NCBI GenBank assembly: GCA_050031985.1
Contig: JBNAIG010000029.1
Location: 1-64,000 of the forward strand
Length of the DNA stretch: 64,000 bases
Direction: 5' to 3'
DNA from: SZUA-368 sp028533045
Lineage (GTDB): Bacteria > Spirochaetota > Spirochaetia > DSM-2461
Of this stretch, positions 56,683 through 64,000 are shown one piece after another. Both the position numbers and the translations under genes were made by a program. Positions within the stretch are counted from its first letter, which is position 1; every line of letters begins with the position of its first letter. The notes below the pieces were generated by a model. The model was not told where the DNA came from. It saw only the letters and a list, made by a program, of their open reading frames with translations, and made no database searches.

Positions 56683-59583
56683 ATGAACCGGATAAAATTC
56701 GGGGTAGCCGCCCTTTATCTTCTATTTTTCTCACTCCTCTCCCTGTCTGCCGGAGGTCAGCCGGAGGAGGAAACGGTTTATACCATGGACGATGCGGACC
56801 GTCTTATAGAAGAGAGGAATTTTAACGAAGCCATAGAGGTTCTTATTGCCCTTTCCAAGCAAAATCCGGAGTATTTTGAACTGGCCCAGAACAAGATCCG
56901 CTATATAAAAGATGTGCGGGACAGCTACAACAGCCTTTATGACGATTTGATCAAGGTCCTTTTTGAGGACGAAGACTATGAAGAGGCCCTAAACCTGATT
57001 CGGGAACTGGACTCTCTGGACAGTAATCCCAATGAGGCCACACGTCTGGCGATTCGTGATGCCCGTATTAGTGCGGAGTTGGTCTACTACAGAAAAATCT
57101 TTAACGAAATTATGGACAAGGCCCTGGTGTTTTTGGATGAAGGGGAGTATCGGCAGGCCATAGAGCTCTACCAGACCGGTTTTGAGCTTTTTCGTCAAAC
57201 CTTTGATGAGAGTGGATACGGAAATCTGATTAAGGATCCGGTTTACCGGGCCTATGAGGAGCTGGTATTGGATTTGGAGCGTCTGGAGACGAACTGGGAG
57301 CTATACGGGGTAAGCGATCTTGTGGAAATCCGCAACGATATATATCGTATCTCCACTGTATACGACCGGCAGAACAAGCTGGTCATGGAAGGGAACAAGG
57401 GGGTGGAAGACTTTCACCTCTCCTTCATGAACCGTCTTCTGGCCGGTCGTCAAAGTGTGGATGACTGGGAAGGGGTTACGGTGGCCGTGGACTATTTCCT
57501 GGAAGAGGCTCTGGACCGGTCTTTGACAGTTGCCCTGGAAAACCAGATACGTTATTGGGATGAGGGTTATGCCAATTATTCCGTGGGTAACTGGGCCGAA
57601 TCGACTCCGAGTTTTGAAAGGGCTGCCGATCAGACGGATGAACTGCTTGATTTATACCAATGGGTCTTGGATAGAATTTACCTTAACCGTGATGGAACCA
57701 TCGACAGGGTTGGGCAGCGTATTGCGGCCAAGTACTACGATGATTACCGGCGAACCAAAGAGCGTGAAGCCCGTTACGGCGATTATGAGAAGCTTATTGC
57801 CGGGCAGGAAGCTCTGGATAATAACGAGTTCTTCTTTACCGAAGGGGACCGGGACTTCTACGAAAATCTCCGTGAAGCCGTTTTGACCGAGTGGTCCAAT
57901 TATGTTCCCCTGGCGGAAGAAGTGGAAGGCAAAGAGCTTGTGTGGAGCCTTGACCCCCTCTTGCAGGATAAAACGAACTCCCCCCTGGATAGTACGCAAA
58001 AAGATACGGACCATCTGATTGACCGGGGAAAGATTCTGGAAGAAAATATTGTTTTGGCCATGGCCGACTTTGACATTGTTGAACCGGAAACTCTTCTGGC
58101 CGAATATGAAGAGCGACTGTCCCGGGATGCGGACTACATAAGCGGTGTTTCCCAGGGAGAGGATCTCCTTTTCCGTTATCCCCAGAGAGCTTTGGCGGAC
58201 CTGGCCCTGCTGGACGAACAGTTAAACGCTCTGGTAAGTCAGGCTTCCTCCTACCGGGATCTTTACACGGACGAACAGAACGCTATTTACGACGGCACTC
58301 AACTGAATCCCTATATTATCCGGGCCGATGCCATCCTGGAACGGGCCGTTTCCTTTGATCAGGAAATCGCTCTGATGCAGGAGGACGGGGAAAACTTTAT
58401 TTATTTGGCTCAAAAGGATTACAATGCCGGAGAGTTCCGCTTTAATCAGGCCGAACGGCAGCTCTATTACGCCAATTTTCAGCTGGCTCGGGATGAATTG
58501 GCCCTGGCCCAGCAGCTCTATGTTTCCGCTCTCTCCTACGATGAGGACAGTTTTAACCGGGACGATCTGGATGCCCGGATCGCCGCCCTTCAGGCTCGAA
58601 TTGTGGACGAAGAGAACAAACAGGTTATCCGGGAAGTGCGTGAATTGATTAATCAGGGAAAGAACCTCTATTTTCAGGGTCTTTATGCCCAGAGTGAAGC
58701 CCGTTTGATTCAGGCGGAAAACAAGTGGTTCACCACCAACACAGACGAAAACAGCGAGCTTGCCTACTGGATGAGTCTGGTGCGGACCGCCCTCTCCGTA
58801 GAATCGGGGCGGTACCTGGAAGAGAGCAATCCCCTTTACAATGAAATTTCCCAGCTTCTTAATCTGGCCTGGAAGAACTACCAGAGCGGGATAAATTTGC
58901 TTAGGGAAAATAGAAAGGTGGAAAGCGTGCAGAGCTTCACCCGAGCGGAAGATTTCCTGCGCCAGGTACTCATTCTTATGCCGTTGAATCAGAACGCCAG
59001 CGTATTAAACCTGCGTATTCTTAAAGCCCGGGACGAGGAAAACTTTGCCCTGACCTTTGCGGAGAAATATCGTAATGCCCTGGCCCAGAGTGCCTACCAG
59101 CCGGAACAGGCCTACATTGACCTTAAGGACCTTGCCGAGATTATTCCGGACTATTCCAATATTCAGAATAATATTCTAAACCTGGAATACGAATTGGGGA
59201 TTAAGATTCCGCCCCCCGATCCGGCGGTACTCCGTAAGAGTAACGAACTTTACGCCAGCGCCAAGGCCGTATTCGACAGCGGAAATCTGAACCTTTTTGC
59301 GGGAGCCATTGAACAGCTGGGCGAAGCGATTGCCCTGAACCCGAATAACTCCGATGCCAGTGAACTGATTGACCAAATGCGCCTCTACGAGGGGGGCGAG
59401 AGTACGGTGGTCCTCTCTTCCGCTTCTCTCAGTCAGTATCAGTCGGCGGAGGAAAAATTTGTGGCCGGAGACTACGTGGCGGCCTATCAGATCATACAGG
59501 AGCTGTGGAAGGTACAGGCCAATCAGTCTTACCCGCCCCTTCAGGAACTAAAAAGGAGAACCGAAGCAAACCTTGGACTTTAA
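56683..59583 (+). CDS. Large periplasmic TPR/helical-repeat protein
   Basis: A 966-residue protein with a signal peptide ('YLLFFSLLSLSAGGQPEE', no lipobox Cys). The mature protein is almost entirely helical, rich in Glu, Leu and Tyr, with TPR-like repeats in the first ('NFNEAIEVLIALSKQNPEYF', 'EGEYRQAIELYQTGFELFR'), middle and last thirds ('GDYVAAYQIIQELWKVQANQ'). No catalytic motif is seen. A TATAAT lies at 56665-56670, so transcription would start just ahead of the ATG. Its stop overlaps the start of the propeller-phosphatase gene, which it may scaffold. Confidence 0.65.
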   Translation: MNRIKFGVAALYLLFFSLLSLSAGGQPEEETVYTMDDADRLIEERNFNEAIEVLIALSKQNPEYFELAQNKIRYIKDVRDSYNSLYDDLIKVLFEDEDYEEALNLIRELDSLDSNPNEATRLAIRDARISAELVYYRKIFNEIMDKALVFLDEGEYRQAIELYQTGFELFRQTFDESGYGNLIKDPVYRAYEELVLDLERLETNWELYGVSDLVEIRNDIYRISTVYDRQNKLVMEGNKGVEDFHLSFMNRLLAGRQSVDDWEGVTVAVDYFLEEALDRSLTVALENQIRYWDEGYANYSVGNWAESTPSFERAADQTDELLDLYQWVLDRIYLNRDGTIDRVGQRIAAKYYDDYRRTKEREARYGDYEKLIAGQEALDNNEFFFTEGDRDFYENLREAVLTEWSNYVPLAEEVEGKELVWSLDPLLQDKTNSPLDSTQKDTDHLIDRGKILEENIVLAMADFDIVEPETLLAEYEERLSRDADYISGVSQGEDLLFRYPQRALADLALLDEQLNALVSQASSYRDLYTDEQNAIYDGTQLNPYIIRADAILERAVSFDQEIALMQEDGENFIYLAQKDYNAGEFRFNQAERQLYYANFQLARDELALAQQLYVSALSYDEDSFNRDDLDARIAALQARIVDEENKQVIREVRELINQGKNLYFQGLYAQSEARLIQAENKWFTTNTDENSELAYWMSLVRTALSVESGRYLEESNPLYNEISQLLNLAWKNYQSGINLLRENRKVESVQSFTRAEDFLRQVLILMPLNQNASVLNLRILKARDEENFALTFAEKYRNALAQSAYQPEQAYIDLKDLAEIIPDYSNIQNNILNLEYELGIKIPPPDPAVLRKSNELYASAKAVFDSGNLNLFAGAIEQLGEAIALNPNNSDASELIDQMRLYEGGESTVVLSSASLSQYQSAEEKFVAGDYVAAYQIIQELWKVQANQSYPPLQELKRRTEANLGL

Positions 59584-62500
59584 AAAATGGCTGCCCCTTC
59601 TACTATTTATTTTTCTCTCTCTTCCTCTTTTTGGTCAAGTCGATTTCTTTTGGGAAAACGAACAGATCATGGCCGATCGGGACGCCCGTTTTCCCCAAGT
59701 GGTCAATTCGGACAATGAGATCCTTGCTGTTTGGCAGGAGTTTAACGAGGCAGACGGTACGGTGGCCTTTCACTCTATCTCCTCCCATGACGGGATAGTG
59801 TGGACTTCGGACAAAGTCATACTCGATCCCATCAAGTATTTTTGGGAAGATCAGGTGTCCTTATTCTCTTTGGTAGCCGACTCTTCCGGCGACTTTCACA
59901 TGGCCTTTCATGAAGATGAGAACACCATTGCGGTCTATAAGAAAAGGGCGGGGGAGAGCGACTTTATCCGGAGCGGAGAAATCCTTTCGGAAGTAACCAG
60001 TTTGGCTCCCCGTCTCTATGAAAAATCCGATGGAAACCTCATTCTTTTTAGTACCCGGAGCGCCAGTGGGGGAGAGAGCGGACTGACTCTGACATCATCC
60101 TTACAAATAATTTATACGGAAATAATTAACGGGGAATGGACCGAACCGGCTCCCCTTATAACAGATGAGGAACTTACCTGGAACTTTCTCCCCGATTTCC
60201 AGTCCCATGACGGCCGGGATTACGTGGTGTTCCAGTCACTCTATACGGGCGCTCGAATTACCTGGCAGATTTACCTATTAAGTCGGGAAGCGGGAAGTAC
60301 GGGCTGGTCTGCCCCCAAACTCCTCACCGACAGGGACGAAAGCTATGAGGGTGTCAGTCAGGAATCGATTTACTGGGATAACCAGAGACCTTCTCTCTCT
60401 TCCGGGGAGGAGGGGCTGATTATGACCTGGGAAAGGCATTATTCCCAGCTATCCCCTCAAATCTATACGGCCCGTCTGGATCGGAACGGCGATGTGGCGG
60501 GCAATTTTACTCCTGTTACCACCGGCTACCGTTATAATGCCGCGCCCCGATACTTTGAGAAGGACGGCAGCCAGTACGTTCTTTGGTTCGATAACCGGGA
60601 CGGGAATCAGGTGGTCATGACCGATTTGAAAACGACCTATCTGGGGGGAGACCGGATGAGCCGGGGCCAGGGGAACTCCTCCTACGGTATTCCTCTCATA
60701 TTTAAGGGCGACCTCTATCTCTTTTGGGAGAACCAGATTGGCGACAGGAACAGGCTCGTCATGCTGGCTCCAGATAAATCGGTGGACAAACCCCGTATTG
60801 AACCGGTCTCCTTTACCCTGGGCGAGAGAAACCCCAAAAGCCTGGTGACCTTTAGCTGGACCGTACCGGAGGACTCCTCCGGTATAGAAGGGTACCGTCT
60901 GGGCTGGGACAGAAACCCCGATACCGATCCGTCCACCAATGGTGAAAGACTGATTTTAAGGCCCCGGGCCACGACTAATACGGCCGACGACGACGGGGTC
61001 TGGTATATCCACATAAGCGTGCGGGACAATGCGGGCAACTGGTCCGAACCGCTCCACGTTCCCTACTACAGGGACACGACACCCCCCTCTCCGGTTGTAT
61101 TTATCCGTCCCGAAACGGACGCCTTCGGGGCCTTGATGAGCAACTCTCCCGTGTTGGCCTGGAACTCACCGGAAGACGAGGACCTGGCAGGCTACTCATA
61201 CAACCTGGTTTACCTGGGAAACGACCCCTTTAGCATAGAAGAGTTCGACACCGATAAATTCGATCCGCCCCAGAGAGTTATGACCACCGACCGGGCTGTG
61301 AAGCTGAGCAACCGGGATGACGGTTTTTGGCTCCTGGCCGTGGGGTCCCTGGACAAAACGGGGAATATGGGAAAGATCGAGACCCTCCGCTTCCGCATGA
61401 ACAAGTATATTCCCGTTACCTACATCAGCTGGGTCGGCTCTTCAAAGAACCGGGAAGAGAGCATTGTTCTGGACATAAGAGGGCGGGGGTTCGCCGCCGG
61501 AGGCGATGTGGTCCGGGTTTTGGTGGATAAAAACGGCCAGGCTCCCTGGGACTACGAATACTTTGTGGATGAGGACTTTACGGTTACCTCCGACTACAGC
61601 ATATACGGTCCGATTATCGACGATATGCGGGAAGGGGTCTACTACATTGGGGTGGAACATCCCCTGCGGGGCATCGTCTTTGCCCGCAACATGATAAAAC
61701 TGGATGCCACGGGGAATGTGAAATTTGGTGACTTTACCCGCAGCTTTACCATGGACTGGACTCTCATTCAGGATAGAGCCCTCCGTCTGGCCCTTAACCG
61801 GGTCAGCTTCTACCTGCTATTAGCCTTTCTCCTGATTCTCATACCTCTACTGGCTCTTAAGTCGGTACGGCTCTGGCAGGAGAATCGGGAACTGGAAATT
61901 AACGCACAAGCCCTCATTGAGGGAACCCTTATGGCTTCCGAACTGGCGGAAGAAAGGATGAGTACTATGAAAAAACAGGGAGTCGGACTCCGAGCGAAAT
62001 TTACCCTGGCCTTCCTGGCCCTGGTTGTTTCCATTGTCCTTTTGGTTGCCCTGGTATTGGGGAACTACATGATTACCACCCAGCAGATCTCCCTGGGGGA
62101 CGAGCTGGAGAAACGAAGCCACATGATGGTAAATACCCTGGCTTCCGGGGCGGAAAGTTATCTGCCCCTGGGAAACCGTATCGAATTGAGCCTCCTCCCC
62201 CGGCAGACTTCCGCCATGGAAGAGGCCCTGGGAACCACCATCACCGGTAAGGGATTTAGCGATCCTGACCATTATAACTACATTTGGGCCTCCAATAAGG
62301 AGGATATCGATCTTTACCAGGCCCTGCCGGAGAGCTACTCATCCCGGGATTACACCAGCATAATCTCCACCCTGACCGAAGAAGAGGAAAGTCTTTTGGA
62401 GAGCCTCTACCAGGAAGAGGAGGGCCGGTTTGTTCTGAATGAGGAGATGCGCCATATCTCGCCGGAGGTCGCGGCTATTCTTATCGAAAAGGAATTTCTT

Positions 62501-64000
62501 ACCACCTTTTCCGTAGGGAACACTCCGCTCTGGGATGTGATAGAGCCACGGCTGGAAGAGGTGGAAAATCGGATTAACAGCCTCGCTTCGGAAAGCCTGG
62601 CCGATATGGTCCGCAATTACGACCAGCTCAACAGTGAAGCCACCGCCCTCCTGCTTCAGGGAGGCTCAAAGGATAAAATCGACGAAATCAGTGAGACCAT
62701 CAATCTCCTTTCCGATCAGATTGACGAATCGCTCACAGCCATTACGGACCAGGTGGGAATCTTAAGTGAACCCGAATTCAATCCGGCCGAACTTCTTCTT
62801 TTGGGAGAGAATGAGCAGGTTTTTACCTTCTACAAGCCCGTTGTGTATCAGGAAAAGGGTTCGGAAACCTACTACCGCGGGGCGATTCGACTGGACGTTT
62901 CCGTGGGTCCCCTCATAAGTCAGATTAAGGCTACCCGGCGAAACATCTTTGTTATTACCAGTATTACCTTTGCCATCGCCATTGCCGCCTCTATTCTGGG
63001 AGCCTTCCTTATGGCGTCCACCATGATTCGGCCTATTCGCCTTCTGGCCGATCACGTACAGGTTATCCGGGATACAGAGGATAAATCGGTTCTGAAAAAT
63101 AAGCTTATGGAGATTAAATCCTCCGACGAGCTGGGCGAACTGGGAGAAACTATTAACCAGATGACCCTGCAGCTGGCCAAGGCGGCCGAAGCGAGCAAGG
63201 AACTTACCGTTGGTAAGGATATGCAGAAGGCCTTTATTCCTCTGGAAGAACGTTTGGTAGGGGACTCTAAACGAAAGCTTACCACCGGTTTTAAAGAGGA
63301 TGGTAACCTGGTTTTCTACGGCTACTATGAAGGGGCCAAAGGGGTATCGGGGGACTATTTTGACTACCGAAAGCTGGACGATGAACACTACGCCGTTATC
63401 AAATGCGATATCGCCGGTAAGGGGGTTTCCGCCTCACTTATCATGGTGGAAGTTGCCACCCTGTTCGTAAGCCATTGCCGGGAGATGGAGCCGCGAAAGG
63501 GCATCAATCTGCCTCCCATCATCTACAACATTAACGACCTTCTGAACGAAGTAGGTTTCCAGGGCCGTTTTGCCGCCTTCTCCATGATGGTTATAAACAA
63601 TAAAAGCGGTCAGTGTGTGTTGAGTCATGCGGGGGATAAGTATTTTCACAAGTATGACAGCGTCACAAATAAAATGGTGGAGATAGAACTGGGCGAAGCT
63701 CCGGCGGCGGGACAGATTGACTCCTTCCTGGTAGAGATGAAAGACGGTTACCAGCAGGAGAATTATAAGCTCAACTCCGGGGACATCATGTTCATGTTCA
63801 CCGACGGTATCGAAGAGTCCCAGCGCTATTTCCGTAACGATGCCTACGAGCGCATTGTATGTGACAACAGCTGCCACGGCGATGTGCCCGAAGGGAAAGA
63901 GATTAATCACCACGAAGGGGAGGGCTTTGAGGAATTCGGTATACCCCGAATGCAGGATATCGTGCCCCAGGTTATGAACAAGGGATCCTACGAACTTATC
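59573..64000 (+). CDS. Propeller-sensing SpoIIE phosphatase (3' partial)
   Basis: The frame is open to the window edge (at least 1,476 codons). The start is TTG 59573, with AAGGAGA at 59553-59559 and an 8-nt overlap with the previous stop; the spacing is long, so the start is tentative. It begins with a signal peptide ('KKWLPLLLFIFLSLPLFGQV'). Residues ~25-400 are repeats with 'EDQVSLFSLVADSSGDFHMA'-like turns, a sialidase-like beta-propeller, then FN3-like domains ('SLVTFSWTVPEDSSGIEGYR'). Membrane helices lie near residues 745, 810 and 1122-1150; the last leads into HAMP ('IRPIRLLADHVQVIRDTEDK'). The SpoIIE domain has 'GVSGDYFDYR', 'CDIAGKGVSASLIM' and 'FMFTDGIEES'. It should signal an extracellular stimulus by protein dephosphorylation. 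Confidence 0.85.
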   Translation, partial: MDFKKWLPLLLFIFLSLPLFGQVDFFWENEQIMADRDARFPQVVNSDNEILAVWQEFNEADGTVAFHSISSHDGIVWTSDKVILDPIKYFWEDQVSLFSLVADSSGDFHMAFHEDENTIAVYKKRAGESDFIRSGEILSEVTSLAPRLYEKSDGNLILFSTRSASGGESGLTLTSSLQIIYTEIINGEWTEPAPLITDEELTWNFLPDFQSHDGRDYVVFQSLYTGARITWQIYLLSREAGSTGWSAPKLLTDRDESYEGVSQESIYWDNQRPSLSSGEEGLIMTWERHYSQLSPQIYTARLDRNGDVAGNFTPVTTGYRYNAAPRYFEKDGSQYVLWFDNRDGNQVVMTDLKTTYLGGDRMSRGQGNSSYGIPLIFKGDLYLFWENQIGDRNRLVMLAPDKSVDKPRIEPVSFTLGERNPKSLVTFSWTVPEDSSGIEGYRLGWDRNPDTDPSTNGERLILRPRATTNTADDDGVWYIHISVRDNAGNWSEPLHVPYYRDTTPPSPVVFIRPETDAFGALMSNSPVLAWNSPEDEDLAGYSYNLVYLGNDPFSIEEFDTDKFDPPQRVMTTDRAVKLSNRDDGFWLLAVGSLDKTGNMGKIETLRFRMNKYIPVTYISWVGSSKNREESIVLDIRGRGFAAGGDVVRVLVDKNGQAPWDYEYFVDEDFTVTSDYSIYGPIIDDMREGVYYIGVEHPLRGIVFARNMIKLDATGNVKFGDFTRSFTMDWTLIQDRALRLALNRVSFYLLLAFLLILIPLLALKSVRLWQENRELEINAQALIEGTLMASELAEERMSTMKKQGVGLRAKFTLAFLALVVSIVLLVALVLGNYMITTQQISLGDELEKRSHMMVNTLASGAESYLPLGNRIELSLLPRQTSAMEEALGTTITGKGFSDPDHYNYIWASNKEDIDLYQALPESYSSRDYTSIISTLTEEEESLLESLYQEEEGRFVLNEEMRHISPEVAAILIEKEFLTTFSVGNTPLWDVIEPRLEEVENRINSLASESLADMVRNYDQLNSEATALLLQGGSKDKIDEISETINLLSDQIDESLTAITDQVGILSEPEFNPAELLLLGENEQVFTFYKPVVYQEKGSETYYRGAIRLDVSVGPLISQIKATRRNIFVITSITFAIAIAASILGAFLMASTMIRPIRLLADHVQVIRDTEDKSVLKNKLMEIKSSDELGELGETINQMTLQLAKAAEASKELTVGKDMQKAFIPLEERLVGDSKRKLTTGFKEDGNLVFYGYYEGAKGVSGDYFDYRKLDDEHYAVIKCDIAGKGVSASLIMVEVATLFVSHCREMEPRKGINLPPIIYNINDLLNEVGFQGRFAAFSMMVINNKSGQCVLSHAGDKYFHKYDSVTNKMVEIELGEAPAAGQIDSFLVEMKDGYQQENYKLNSGDIMFMFTDGIEESQRYFRNDAYERIVCDNSCHGDVPEGKEINHHEGEGFEEFGIPRMQDIVPQVMNKGSYELI

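Noticed and set aside
1..64000. tRNA or rRNA genes
   Set aside because: No convincing cloverleaf or rRNA sequence was seen in the intergenic regions by eye; a tRNAscan run would settle this.

Overview
The window reads as chromosomal DNA of a free-living, probably anaerobic, polysaccharide-using spirochaete. The pointers are a UPF0164-type outer-membrane protein (a family best known from Treponema), large TPR and SpoIIE-phosphatase modules, a BMP-type nucleoside transporter of the Pnr/Nup kind, a class III (oxygen-sensitive) ribonucleotide reductase operon, and several lipoprotein polysaccharidases. Genus and species cannot be fixed from this sequence alone. No rRNA, tRNA, IS element, prophage or CRISPR array was seen.

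Layout. 1-6078: a co-directional run of a GLUG/FN3 surface protein (5' end outside the window), an outer-membrane barrel with an OmpA-like tail, a HAMP-SpoIIE phosphatase and a TPR/coiled-coil membrane protein. 6169-7983: a small-molecule kinase and an esterase lipoprotein. 8100-18031: a cellulose-degradation island with a GH9 and two GH5 (subfamily 1-like) lipoprotein cellulases carrying FN3 and CBM3 modules, a tandem 23-bp operator-like repeat ahead of the GH9 gene, and a hybrid regulator with a LacI-type sugar-binding domain, a PAS domain and a LuxR DNA-binding domain. 18021-28881 (minus): MFS transporter, aspS, two heptamer tandem repeats, DUF2156 protein, methyltransferase, flavin-binding protein, a periplasmic protein, a GH13-like protein and a propeller-diguanylate cyclase. 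29065-31984: topA and a CheY-like regulator. 32030-35950 (minus): nrdR-nrdD-(glycyl-radical/thioredoxin protein)-nrdG. 36148-41259: acyl-CoA synthetase, an M28-like membrane protein and folC. 41375-46135 (minus): nucleoside ABC transporter with a terminator in its leader, divergent from a WYL regulator. 47806-51890: yajC-secD-secF and ispH. 51879-54893: TPR protein, TIR-like/ankyrin protein and a small membrane protein. 54913-55383: alternating intergenic repeats. 55384-64000: UPF0164 protein, a TPR periplasmic protein and a very large propeller-SpoIIE phosphatase that runs off the window.

The most interesting system is the anaerobic ribonucleotide reductase. The NrdD chain stops just after its C-terminal zinc motif and ends in a charged helix. 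The segment that normally follows, with the glycyl-radical glycine, is instead near the N-terminus of the next gene, behind a second charged helix and ahead of a CPNC thioredoxin-like domain. The catalytic chain and its radical-plus-reductant chain therefore appear to be split into two proteins, in an operon with the activase NrdG and the repressor NrdR. Two NrdR boxes lie on the operon promoter, one of them between its -35 and -10. Other points worth a second look are the ABAB intergenic repeats, the cellulase operator repeats, the attenuator-like leader of the nucleoside transporter, and the TIR-like ankyrin protein that lacks the usual catalytic glutamate.
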